IMG/VR virus record: IMGVR_UViG_3300034168_001243
Span: 1 to 28,646 of that record
DNA: 28,646 nt
Source of the DNA: a virus
Direction: 5' to 3' (one strand)
The notes beneath the pieces are model-generated. The model was given only the letters and a program-made list of their open reading frames with translations. It did no database searches and was not told the origin of the DNA. Positions within the stretch are counted from its first letter, which is position 1; each line of letters opens with the position of its first letter. Shown here piece after piece: positions 19,701-27,457 of this stretch. Both the position numbers and the translations under genes were made by a program.

Positions 19701-22649
19701 AACCTTTTTGAATTTGATACAAACTATGCGTTTTATGAAAGAAGAGAGAAAAATGCTATTGCTAGATTTCAAGAACATCCAGAACTATTAAAAAAATGGT
19801 ATCAAGATAATACAGTAACAAAACCTAAACCAGAATGGTATGAAGAACTTTCTGACTTGTATGAGCAACGTGCTGCATTATTTGGTGAAGACTTAGCTGT
19901 TACTGATTTAATTAAAGAACGTTCAGCAATACTTAGACCACACAAGGTAGCTGGTATATTACAATCTCAACATGTATCATCTGAAGAAATTATAGAACTT
20001 GAAGCAATTGATGCACAATTAGAATCTATATTTGAAGGAAAAGCAAAAGTTGATTTAAGTCCTGATCAATTGCAACAAAATGCAATTATCAAAGATCAGA
20101 TAAATAGAATTTCTGCACCACAATTAACTGCATCATATCTTAGAACAAGAGATGGTAAAATTAAATCATTATACAATGCTAAAAAATTATTAGTTGCAGC
20201 AGAAATTGCATTAGAAAAAGCAGAAACAGCTAAAGATGCAGCATTAATAAAAATTGCTATAGATACTGTAGTATTTTATAGTGGACAGTTTTCAAATGAA
20301 GAAACAATATTTGAAAAATGGTATAATGATTTTCATCAATTTGCATATGAAAGTATTTTAGATAGTGAAGAAGACATTCATAAAAAAATGATTGCAAAGT
20401 CATTTAATTATCAAAAACTTCCAGCACCATCGGTTGCTGCACAGTATAATGAAACAGTACCTCATCCAAAATATAAAATTAAAAAACTAAAAGAAAGTTC
20501 ATATAATCCAGACTTTTTAAAATCACCAGATGGTATACCAATGCCAAAAGGAGTTTATCAAGATTCTGAGAAAGTTTATAAGATAGATCCATTAGTTGTT
20601 AAAACAAGTAATATAAATTCAAAATATCTTGGTCTAATGCGTGATCAAGAACTATTTGATTTTTATAATAAACTAACAACAATGTTTTTTGATTTGCAAA
20701 CAAAAACTGATGGTAAAAAAATTGGATACAAAGTACCAGGTTTTTCTTCTACACTTATGCAAAACTTTTCAAGAGAAGGCGTAGTAGCAGGTTCTAAAAA
20801 TAGATGGGATCAATATGTAGATAAAGCATGGGCAGAAGAAGGTGTACAAGATAAAGTTGCAAATACATTTGGTGATAATGGTGCAAGAATTAGACAAAGA
20901 TTTAATGATCAGTTACCAGAAAACATGCAATCTAAAGATGCAATTGGTTGTTTAATTAAATGGACAACTGAAGCACATTATAATATAGCAATGCAAGAAG
21001 TTGCACCTGTTGCAGATATCGCAATAAAAAGTATTGAACTTATGTCTGAAGATTTAAAAAAATCTATTCAGAATAAAGCAGTTGTAACAGATGCAGAAGG
21101 AAGACCTATCGATATGAACAAACGTCTTGCTGAAACTGAAAATGTAATTTCTATTTTAAAGTTTGAAAGAAGAAAATTTATTAATGGTCAAGATCAGTCA
21201 TTAACATATTTAAATAGAAAACTTACTAAAATAGTAAACAATGTTATGTCATATACCAGTTTTATTAGAATTGGATTTGATGTTGTCAATCAAACTAAAA
21301 ACTACGTTTCTGGTAATGTTCAAGCATTTATTGCAGCAGGTGGTTTAGTTGGTGATCACTATAGTCAAGAAGATTATATGTGGGCAAAAGGTCAAGTATA
21401 TGGACTTGGTGAAAATGGATTTATAAAAAACTATTTTGGTGATTGGGGTAAAGTAAGTGACATAAGTAAATCTACTATGTTATATAGATTATTTAATCCA
21501 ATGCAAAAAGATTATTTAAAATATGTAGATGAAATTACTGGTACATCTGGAAGAAGATTGTTATCAAAAGCAATGAATGTGCAAGAACTTGGTTACATGC
21601 TTCAAGATAAAGGTGATACAGAAATTGGTGTTACGGTTATGTACGCCATTCTTAATCATTATAAATTTAAAACATTTGATATTGATGCAACTACAGGTGA
21701 TAAAGTATATAGAAAAAATGCAGATGGAACTGATGAACTAGTTTCTGGTCACGAAGTTTACATTAAAGATACAGATGGTATTATAACCAAAAGAAATGAT
21801 GTAGAATATACTCAAGAAGATGAAAACAGATTGCGTAATACAATCTATTCAGAAATGCGTAAAGCTCAAGGTAACTACGCTAAAGCAGATGAAACAGCTT
21901 TTGAAGAAAATGTGGTTGGTAAACTTGTATTTTTCTTTAGAAAATATGTAGTACCACAATTTTTAAATAGATTTGGTTATCTTAGACCAAACTATGAAGC
22001 AGGTGAAGTTGCTGTTGGTTATTGGCGTGCGTTTTTTACAGCATTAAAATATTATGGTCCACAAGAAGTTACAAAACATATGGTTCTTGGAAGCAAATAT
22101 ATGTTAAGAACAAATAAAAGTAAAATGAATGACTTTTATAGTAGAAAAGTTAATCAAACAAAACGTGATGCGTTAATGATGGCATTAACTACTATACTTG
22201 GCATGATGGCATTGATGTATGTAAGAAAAAAAGATGATGACGATGAAGAATTATCTTTATTAGAAGGTAACGCCATTAGATTATTATGGAGTGTTCAAGG
22301 TGAAACAACGTCAATGTTTCCTATTGGAGGTGGTTCTGCAGAATATATCAAAAACTTTACAACTTTTACTGCATATGCAAGAGAGTTTCAAATGCTTACT
22401 AAAACAAGTGGTCACATGTTAAATACACTTTTAGCGTATACACTTAATAGTGCTGAAGAACCAGATGACGATGACAGCAATTTTTATCATGAAATATGGA
22501 AAAATGCTTTTTATATGAGAAAAGCTGGTAGTTATGAGAAAGGTGATCCAAAATTAATGAAGGATTTTTACGACTTAACAGGTATTAAAAACTTTAGAGA
22601 TATGGCAGATCCTAACTGGAGAATTGATATTATGAAACGTAATCAATAA
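16761..22649 (+). CDS. Giant virion protein with N-terminal PD-(D/E)XK nuclease, 1962 aa
   Basis: The N-terminal part carries a RecB/AddB/Cas4-type PD-(D/E)XK nuclease. The signs are a helix with G149-T-F-M-H153, then G241-R-L-D244, D258-F-K260-T, and Q320-L-K-A-Y324 (the QxxxY motif). These are the metal-binding and catalytic positions in the expected order and spacing. The first 50 residues (MINCININDP start) look like a separate small helical domain. Residues about 420-1200 are charged, helical and coiled-coil-like. The C-terminal third is less charged, with conserved-looking Trp/Gly/Tyr blocks. A hydrophobic segment at about 1803-1821 is followed by RKK and an acidic DDDDEE run, a plausible membrane segment. 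The gene starts 3 bases after the polymerase stop, so the two are almost certainly co-transcribed and probably co-packaged (inference). Whether the nuclease cuts host DNA, processes phage DNA or serves in assembly cannot be told from sequence. Stop is TAA. Confidence 0.88.
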   Translation: MINCININDPLFKELVAAFGGNEALARTACTLNEDVIPSVDEAKTLIANMKIEETDERHVRHSDHFKLERTKDQYAVLQNISIFANDSQRAAIAKLVKNNQEYQEFLQNNIELRDAGKNALPSYSVTSFIGSSDFKGDQTKYEAFKLFGTFMHDVLEKAQIEALKTSSSIDVILSEEFFNKTYEKYLEKNPFYIEELSKEKIFDMAQRVAKHVSINRDEGYLILPEITLAGKDTNGNFIVGRLDLLLISNTGKVKVFDFKTKKVHNMVYNNAFNQQVVDKDRAFVNLAQTSYEVKDKPGMADSLKQTNLLRTAYDNWTLQLKAYENMLGQIGLVAEDSKIVALLYQTDANSKFLGDVLHIFQGNNYFDYATHAAVPGDDGWWKNDPIYSSQRIEQYRKAIDIEIPIGDKKIEEELEKNFQNLEFTPSEEENKKLIAAIKSEYDKQIKEVYDRINELKSQGKNTDAFYQLLDVRKNTLATFNTYIQKASNTDIAYEQNFFNILAATEEDLKKMSDLSENAIQSFRQGNLQFSNADVTQINESFSRSKGLNEVIDALKSIINDAEKNPENNISPSSPVRQKLYELEMSHLTIEANFREASVLALVKIAMTPGEYVYTKVNEQTREALEPKIAKLEKQLADMRLGKAANLFQSVRGSLISFMSKDFKQKLADRAGGGELGAQLLENIQRAELELIRLKEYASTGLEYNIDSLKKYVTAVTNPESQVYIGSQDIYNSTSIFSGLLLDKGIATASNSDLFLSSMVQMYKNGSAKAVHTIQNNLIALQFDKSRDSLLKRFTVDQLNDEISEWREHTVINKKTGEKETKRSLNFVKPFSEEYQNTFKEHSNKLKEYNTELRELEADANKKFNTPEYQSAKQTLLDKRKEKENYNTEHIKWLIENSSLPFNESFYKLQALMPEEIRNELQEKYFEIQQITYDVGKGNEVLLEDYDFERLKDLEDDIRVLREKAKKINPDYATYMEEFNNLFEFDTNYAFYERREKNAIARFQEHPELLKKWYQDNTVTKPKPEWYEELSDLYEQRAALFGEDLAVTDLIKERSAILRPHKVAGILQSQHVSSEEIIELEAIDAQLESIFEGKAKVDLSPDQLQQNAIIKDQINRISAPQLTASYLRTRDGKIKSLYNAKKLLVAAEIALEKAETAKDAALIKIAIDTVVFYSGQFSNEETIFEKWYNDFHQFAYESILDSEEDIHKKMIAKSFNYQKLPAPSVAAQYNETVPHPKYKIKKLKESSYNPDFLKSPDGIPMPKGVYQDSEKVYKIDPLVVKTSNINSKYLGLMRDQELFDFYNKLTTMFFDLQTKTDGKKIGYKVPGFSSTLMQNFSREGVVAGSKNRWDQYVDKAWAEEGVQDKVANTFGDNGARIRQRFNDQLPENMQSKDAIGCLIKWTTEAHYNIAMQEVAPVADIAIKSIELMSEDLKKSIQNKAVVTDAEGRPIDMNKRLAETENVISILKFERRKFINGQDQSLTYLNRKLTKIVNNVMSYTSFIRIGFDVVNQTKNYVSGNVQAFIAAGGLVGDHYSQEDYMWAKGQVYGLGENGFIKNYFGDWGKVSDISKSTMLYRLFNPMQKDYLKYVDEITGTSGRRLLSKAMNVQELGYMLQDKGDTEIGVTVMYAILNHYKFKTFDIDATTGDKVYRKNADGTDELVSGHEVYIKDTDGIITKRNDVEYTQEDENRLRNTIYSEMRKAQGNYAKADETAFEENVVGKLVFFFRKYVVPQFLNRFGYLRPNYEAGEVAVGYWRAFFTALKYYGPQEVTKHMVLGSKYMLRTNKSKMNDFYSRKVNQTKRDALMMALTTILGMMALMYVRKKDDDDEELSLLEGNAIRLLWSVQGETTSMFPIGGGSAEYIKNFTTFTAYAREFQMLTKTSGHMLNTLLAYTLNSAEEPDDDDSNFYHEIWKNAFYMRKAGSYEKGDPKLMKDFYDLTGIKNFRDMADPNWRIDIMKRNQ

Positions 22650-22659
22650 TATTTACTAT

Positions 22660-22667
22660 TATTTTTG
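22660..22667 (+). promoter_or_regulatory. Weak candidate promoter box upstream of the fibre gene
   Basis: TATTTTTG fits TAnnTTTG and lies in the 44-base gap before the fibre gene, 26 bases from its ATG. The nearest upstream TTG is 33 bases away, too far for a normal Bacteroidota -33 element. The same octamer occurs at 27754. Weak on its own. Confidence 0.2.
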
Positions 22668-22693
22668 TATATTACTATATATGATAAAATGTT

Positions 22694-25600
22694 ATGTCTA
22701 AGATACTTGTTCCATTCCATATTACAGATTACGCAGGATCGCCAGGTTCTGTGCAACCTGGTTTTAAAAAGTTTTATTTAAAAAATGGATATTTTAAACT
22801 TTTTGATGGTGCTGCTGTATCAGATGTAGTTTTAGATAGACCATTAGATGGATTTGTACCATTAATTGGTACTATTACTCCTAGTGATACTGTATTAACA
22901 GCAATTGAAAAACTTCAATACATAATTACAAGTATTAGTGCAGGGATGGTAGGTCCTGGTACACCAAATCGTGTAACCAAATTTGTCACACCTTCTACAA
23001 TTGGTGATTCAATAATAGAAGACGATGGTGTTTCAGTTATAATAAATAGAACTAGTGGTGCAACTTCAATGTATACACTAGATGTTAATGGAACTATATA
23101 TTGTGATTTTGGTGCAAGAAATGTAATAAATGTTCCTTCTGCTATTAACATTAATATGCCATATTATAATTTACCAGGAGGCGTACCAGATGCCTCAATT
23201 ATAAATATAAATGGCAAAGGTCCACTTGCAAATGGATTTATGACAGGATATCTTGTTAGTGTAAATGGTCCTGATAATATTGCATTTTTTGCAGATTTAA
23301 ATGATTCATCTCTTACATCTAGAGGAGCAGAAATGACTAGTCATTTATTACACACAGGATACTATATAAGATTAAAAAAAGAAATTGCATCTACTGTTTA
23401 TAATGATGTATTTACTGTTAGTCATTTAGGAGACACAACAGCTAAATCATTTATTAAAATTGGTGGTACATCTGTTCAATATTTAATGGCTGATGGTTCT
23501 ACAAGTTCAGGTCCTTCACTAACAGGTTACGTTCCTTATACAGGAGCAACTACTACAGTTAATCTTGGTACTCAAAATTTTTATGCAGATGGTAGTACTG
23601 GATTTGGAACAACAACACCAATTGCAAAAGTACATATTGCAGGATCTACTGGATTAGCATTTTCTACAAATACAAGTAATCATGGAATGGCATACATTAA
23701 AACTGTTGTCATGGACTCGCTTATTGCGCCTTATGAAGGTGATTTAACATTTTCTGCTCCATATTGGGATGGTGTGTTGTATTCATTTCCAGAAAGAGTT
23801 CGTATTGCTGCACATACAGGATATCTTGGTATTAATCAAACACTTCCTACACAACATTTACATGTTGAAGGTAATTCAAGAATTACAGGTGCTGTATATG
23901 ATTCTAATAATTTACCTGGTACAGTTGGACAATACTTATCTTCAACTATAACAGGTACATCTTGGACATCTCTTCCTTCATTAACTGGTTTTGTTCCTAC
24001 TTCAAGAACTTTATCTATAAATGGAACATTGTATGATCTTACGGCAGATAGATCTTGGAGTGTTGGAACGGTTACATCAGTAGGAATTACTGTTCCTTCT
24101 GCCTTCAATGTTACGCCTAGTACAATAACTACATCAGGTACATTTGCAATAACTGGTGCAGGAACTGCCTCTCAATATGTTAGAGGAGATGGACAATTAG
24201 CAACTTTCCCAAGTGGTGGTGGTGGCGGTTCTTCTGTTAATTATTATTTAAATGGTTCAATTGCTGCATCAGTTGCAACTTATAAGCAGATGTCAAACAC
24301 TGCAATAATTGGAGCAGGTACTGATTTTAGTTTAACAGGTAATGGATTAATTGCACAATTTTTAACAGACGCAGGTAATCCAAATAGACTTGAGATACCC
24401 GGAGGTGCTTGGAACTTTGAGATGTTTTTTTCAATGTCATCAAGCGGAGGGACTCCTAAATTTTACGTTGAACTTTTAAAATATGATGGTACTGTATTTA
24501 CAAGTATTGCATCAAGCTCTCTAATACCTGAGACAATAAGTGGAGGAACAATTATTGATTTATATTTAACATCTTTAGCAGTACCTACAACACCGTTATT
24601 AGTTACCGATAGACTTGCTATTAGAGTTTATATCATTAATAATTCAGGAGGCAGAACAGCAACATTACATACAGAGGATAGTCATTTATGTGAAATTATA
24701 ACTACATTTTCAGGTGGCGTAACTTCATTAAATGGATTGACTACAAATACACAATATTTAGCAGTAGGAACAAGCGGAACAGACTTTAATATTAATAGTT
24801 TAGTTGATACACATACATTCAATTTACCTAACGCAAGTACAACAGCAAGAGGAGTTGTTACAGTAAATAACCAATCTTTTTCAGGATTAAAAAACTTTAC
24901 AGATAATATTATAGTAAACACAATTAGAATATGGAGAGGTAGTAACAATAGCCTTACTAATATAGGAATTGGTTTAGATACATTAATTGATAACACAGGA
25001 AATCAAAATACAATACTCGGGTATCAATCTGTATCTTCTTTGCTATCAACTAGTAGTTTTACCACAGCTATTGGGCATCAATCTTTAAAAGATGTTACAG
25101 GAAACAACAATACTGCAGTTGGAAATACCTCGGGATTACTTATTACAACAGGGTTTCAAAATACGTTTATTGGGGCACAAGCAGGTGGTATTGTTGGACA
25201 AAAAATTGATGCATCTAATAGTACAGCTATAGGCTATCAGGCAATTACGACTAAAAATAATCAAATTGTTTTAGGTACTTCAAATACCGTTGAAACTATA
25301 TTGCATGGTAATACATATATAGGAACACCATTACCTGTATTAGATGCAAAATTAACAGTGATCGGTAACGGATCTGATCCTTCTTTTAGAGTGTATAAAA
25401 ACCCAACTGATGTTGTATCAGGTCTTCCAATATTCTCTGTTAGAGAAACTGGTAGAGTAGGTATAGGTCAGACAGTAAGTCCTGACTTTAAAGTGGAGAT
25501 TAGAGACTTTGAAGCAACTGATTATGCAGTTTCAAGTGCTACTTTATTCACGCCTGTAAATGAAAATTCTGTAGCATTGTCTCTCCAAAACGCAGAACAA

Positions 25601-25978
25601 AATAGCGGTGGTGCTTGTTATCTTCAATTAGGACCAAGAAATTCTCAAAACTTTACAAATTATTGTTATATAGGAGCAGTATCTGTAGCAAGTGTTTATG
25701 CCCCAAGAATGGTGTTTGGTATGAGGCAAGGTTCTACTTCTTATGCTGAAAAAATGAGAATCAATACAGATGGTATTGGAATGTTTACAAATGGAAATCC
25801 TAACAGTAGTGCTGCTCTTGAAATAGCATCTACTATAAAAGGTTTTTTACCCCCTAGAATGACCAATGCTCAAAGAATTGCAATAGCAACACCTGCAATA
25901 GGATTAATGGTTTATTGCACAGATGCAACAGAAGGTTTATATATTAACAAGTCCACAGGGTGGACATTTATAATTTAA
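22694..25978 (+). CDS. Tail fibre-like protein with modular beta-repeat domains, 1094 aa
   Basis: Probable host-binding fibre or appendage. The N-terminus (1-90) includes a DTVLTAIEKLQ helix typical of fibre attachment regions of Bacteroidota phages. Recurrent phage-fibre modules follow: TGYVPYTGATTTVNLG near residue 277, TGFVPTSRTLSING, a GTVTSVGI segment, then a Gly-rich hinge (508-512). Residues about 514-675 form a distinct beta-rich block that could be a receptor-binding sandwich (inference). A VTSLNGLTTNTQYLAVGTSG module comes next. At about 769-860 are repeats of the type 'N-T-A-I/V-G' (TILGY, TAIGH, TAVGN, TFIGA, TAIGY), resembling the YadA/Hep_Hag beta-roll. The C-terminus has KGFLPPRM at 1049-1056 and ends in a Trp-containing strand, a cap seen on many Bacteroidota surface and fibre proteins. 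No S74 intramolecular chaperone is evident. Trimerisation is likely but inferred. The 44-base upstream gap is the largest in the late block, so the gene may have its own promoter. Confidence 0.85.
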   Translation: MSKILVPFHITDYAGSPGSVQPGFKKFYLKNGYFKLFDGAAVSDVVLDRPLDGFVPLIGTITPSDTVLTAIEKLQYIITSISAGMVGPGTPNRVTKFVTPSTIGDSIIEDDGVSVIINRTSGATSMYTLDVNGTIYCDFGARNVINVPSAININMPYYNLPGGVPDASIININGKGPLANGFMTGYLVSVNGPDNIAFFADLNDSSLTSRGAEMTSHLLHTGYYIRLKKEIASTVYNDVFTVSHLGDTTAKSFIKIGGTSVQYLMADGSTSSGPSLTGYVPYTGATTTVNLGTQNFYADGSTGFGTTTPIAKVHIAGSTGLAFSTNTSNHGMAYIKTVVMDSLIAPYEGDLTFSAPYWDGVLYSFPERVRIAAHTGYLGINQTLPTQHLHVEGNSRITGAVYDSNNLPGTVGQYLSSTITGTSWTSLPSLTGFVPTSRTLSINGTLYDLTADRSWSVGTVTSVGITVPSAFNVTPSTITTSGTFAITGAGTASQYVRGDGQLATFPSGGGGGSSVNYYLNGSIAASVATYKQMSNTAIIGAGTDFSLTGNGLIAQFLTDAGNPNRLEIPGGAWNFEMFFSMSSSGGTPKFYVELLKYDGTVFTSIASSSLIPETISGGTIIDLYLTSLAVPTTPLLVTDRLAIRVYIINNSGGRTATLHTEDSHLCEIITTFSGGVTSLNGLTTNTQYLAVGTSGTDFNINSLVDTHTFNLPNASTTARGVVTVNNQSFSGLKNFTDNIIVNTIRIWRGSNNSLTNIGIGLDTLIDNTGNQNTILGYQSVSSLLSTSSFTTAIGHQSLKDVTGNNNTAVGNTSGLLITTGFQNTFIGAQAGGIVGQKIDASNSTAIGYQAITTKNNQIVLGTSNTVETILHGNTYIGTPLPVLDAKLTVIGNGSDPSFRVYKNPTDVVSGLPIFSVRETGRVGIGQTVSPDFKVEIRDFEATDYAVSSATLFTPVNENSVALSLQNAEQNSGGACYLQLGPRNSQNFTNYCYIGAVSVASVYAPRMVFGMRQGSTSYAEKMRINTDGIGMFTNGNPNSSAALEIASTIKGFLPPRMTNAQRIAIATPAIGLMVYCTDATEGLYINKSTGWTFII

Positions 25979-25981
25979 CAA

Positions 25982-26290
25982 ATGGGATTATTATTAAGTG
26001 CTACGGCAGAAAAAAAGATTTTGATTAAAGGTACAGAAATTGAATTACCAAGTGTTTATGTTCGTTTAGAATATGGAGCAAGAGCAAACGGTGTGAGGTT
26101 AGAAATAGCAGCTGCCACTTATAATTCATTAGCAACATATAAAGCAGGTGAAAGTACTTTAAGTACGGATGTACCGCAGTCAAATATAGGTGTAGAATTA
26201 GTAGAAGGGCAATTGCAAGATTTGTCAAGCGCGGAGTTTTATGCTAAAGCAGGCTATGAAGAACTAGGCTATGCCGTAGAGGTATTATAG
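25982..26290 (+). CDS. Hypothetical protein downstream of the fibre, 102 aa
   Basis: I do not recognise a family. The protein is small, acidic at its C-terminus, and apparently mixed alpha/beta. It begins with a hydrophobic MGLLLSA stretch too short for a membrane helix, then has a beta-rich segment with VYVRLEYGAR near residue 25, and ends in a helical tail with AEFYAKAGYEELGY. The ATG is 3 bases after the fibre stop, so it is translated from the same message and may be a fibre-associated or assembly protein (inference from position only). The frame is supported by matching AT-rich codon use and the tight spacing. The stop codon is TAG, which argues against TAG reassignment in this phage. 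Confidence 0.7.
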   Translation: MGLLLSATAEKKILIKGTEIELPSVYVRLEYGARANGVRLEIAAATYNSLATYKAGESTLSTDVPQSNIGVELVEGQLQDLSSAEFYAKAGYEELGYAVEVL

Positions 26291-26359
26291 TAAAAAATAC
26301 AATTTAATCAAATTTAAGAAGTCAACAAGAAATAATTAACAAAAATTAAATAACTAACA

Positions 26360-26503
26360 ATGGCAGCAAAAGTAAAAGCAAACAGCACAACATTTACACC
26401 AAAACCTAAAGTAAAAAGACCAGGTAGACATAGTAAATGTAAATCATCAAAATTAAAGGGTAGTAAAAACTATCTTAAAGTGTATAGTGCACAAGGTAAA
26501 TAG
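26360..26503 (+). CDS. Very small, strongly basic protein, 47 aa
   Basis: The ORF starts MAAKVKANSTTFTPKP and ends SAQGK, then TAG. It contains many Lys/Arg, one His, one Cys and almost no acidic residues. The central part reads KVKRPGRHSKCKSSK, followed by KLKGSKNYLK. Similar short basic proteins with a 'GRHSK.KSSK...SKNY...Y.GQGK' pattern are, from memory, common in structural regions of tailed phages of Bacteroidota and marine hosts. Their role is unknown to me; DNA or RNA binding, or a virion component, is plausible. A single Cys near His does not make a zinc finger. The gene is the last rightward one before the terminator, 69 bases after the preceding stop. Reality is supported by an uninterrupted frame with strong compositional bias ending immediately before the hairpin. 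Confidence 0.72.
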   Translation: MAAKVKANSTTFTPKPKVKRPGRHSKCKSSKLKGSKNYLKVYSAQGK

Positions 26504-26506
26504 AAA

Positions 26507-26529
26507 AAGGGAGCCATTACAGCTCCCTT
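26507..26529. terminator. Bidirectional intrinsic terminator between convergent genes
   Basis: A perfect stem, GGGAGC at 26509-26514 and GCTCCC at 26522-26527, is extended by AA/TT on the outside with a 7-base CATTACA loop. It is by far the most GC-rich spot in its surroundings. Reading leftward the stem is followed by TTTTT (complement of 26504-26508); reading rightward by TTCTCTATT. It begins three bases after the 47-aa gene and lies just past the end of the leftward operon, so it can stop both transcripts. The leftward U-tract is the better one. Confidence 0.88.
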
Positions 26530-26552
26530 CTCTATTAATGGAAATGATAGTA

Positions 26553-27173
26553 TTAATCTCCAAAGTATTTATATCCATCTGAAACTTCATCTAAGTTACC
26601 TTCTGCTAAATTGTAACACATAGAACCAAGTGTAGAGGTTGTATTTTTATTTTTATCATCTTTTCTAATAAAATATTTTGATGTTTGCATGTACATATAA
26701 TCTGATGTTTCATCAAACGGTTTAACATACAATTCAGTTGCTTTCATAACAAAATCCCAATCATAATCAGGATATTCTGCAAAAAACCATTTAAACTTGT
26801 CATATAGTTCTTTTGGATTAGTTCTAAAACTTACTGATGAACCTTCTTTTTTTCCTTTTGGAAATAAATTATTATATGCAATGATTTTAGATTCCCAATC
26901 TGCAAAAGGAACATCATTCTTTTTAACTTGTTTTTTATTAATCAATACATCTTCAGATTCTTTAAGTAAATGAAGACCTTTTGGTGTAATTACATATGAA
27001 TTACCAAATTCATTTGTATTTTTTACAACATATTTTGTCATTTCTAATCTGTACAATTCTGTTGCTGTATTTACATAATTTACATAACTATATTTTTTGT
27101 AAATACAATGTAAAATAAATAATCCATTTGGAGTTATTTCATTTTTTACAAGATGGTCATAAAAATCTTTCAT
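26553..27173 (-). CDS. Winged-helix-like DNA-binding protein, putative regulator, 206 aa
   Basis: Residues 1-75 look like a winged helix-turn-helix: a helical start (FYDHLVKNEITPNGLFILH), helices around 34-50, and a wing with GNSYVITPKGLHLL ending near 70. A charged linker follows (about 71-92). A second globular part (about 93-195) is rich in aromatic residues, with YDKFKWFFAEYPDYDWDFV and YMQTSKYFIR (161-170). I recall related two-part proteins in crAss-like and other Bacteroidota phages but not an established function. A transcriptional regulator is the best guess. It is the distal gene of the leftward operon; its ATG overlaps the upstream gene's TGA by four bases (ATGA), implying translational coupling. 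The gene ends next to the bidirectional terminator. Stop is TAA. Confidence 0.75.
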   Translation of the reverse strand: MKDFYDHLVKNEITPNGLFILHCIYKKYSYVNYVNTATELYRLEMTKYVVKNTNEFGNSYVITPKGLHLLKESEDVLINKKQVKKNDVPFADWESKIIAYNNLFPKGKKEGSSVSFRTNPKELYDKFKWFFAEYPDYDWDFVMKATELYVKPFDETSDYMYMQTSKYFIRKDDKNKNTTSTLGSMCYNLAEGNLDEVSDGYKYFGD

Positions 27174-27457
27174 AGTTTATTTTTTGGGTTATTCATTTTT
27201 GATTCATAAATATAATAAGTAATTATTACAGGTTCTACATTGTAATTATGTAATAAATCAGTAAGTACTTTATTACCAGTTATTGCATTAAATTGCTCTT
27301 GTGTATATAAAGCATTTCCTTTTGGACCAACAGTCCTGTGTTTTCTAAGACCTAATTTTGATATTTTATTTATTGTAGATTTATTTTTTATACCTAGTTT
27401 AATTGATATTTCTTCAATTGTATAATACTTTGTTTTATTTTCTATCTCCATTTGCAT
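27170..27457 (-). CDS. Small helix-turn-helix protein, 95 aa
   Basis: Residues about 12-37 (YTIEEISIKLGI, then NKSTINKISKLGL) form a helix-turn-helix of the MerR/excisionase-like 'IEEIA.KLG' type. A short wing (RKHRTVGPKGNALYT) and a final helix leading to QEQFNAITG follow. The remainder (about 60-95) has no recognisable fold. The product is probably a DNA-binding regulator controlling this operon or the lysis side (inference). The start could be M1 (27457) or M3 (27451). Either overlaps the end of the 80-aa gene, by 23 or 17 bases. The stop is TGA in an ATGA overlap with the next gene, which shows that TGA functions as a stop here. Confidence 0.78.
   Translation of the reverse strand: MQMEIENKTKYYTIEEISIKLGIKNKSTINKISKLGLRKHRTVGPKGNALYTQEQFNAITGNKVLTDLLHNYNVEPVIITYYIYESKMNNPKNKL

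Noticed and set aside
22650-22693. Possible terminator after the nuclease gene
   Set aside because: The spacer has T-rich stretches but no GC-containing stem, so no hairpin can be supported.
24215-24232. GGT/GGC run in the fibre gene as a possible repeat element
   Set aside because: It simply encodes the Gly-rich hinge (residues 508-512).
22915-24996. ORFs of 60-104 codons overlapping the fibre gene
   Set aside because: All are within the fibre frame; their hydrophobic look comes from the complement of Thr/Ser/Asn-rich codons.
26025-26228. Leftward 67-codon ORF
   Set aside because: It is antisense to the 102-aa gene, which is tightly spaced behind the fibre gene; the Leu/His-rich product looks like a shadow.
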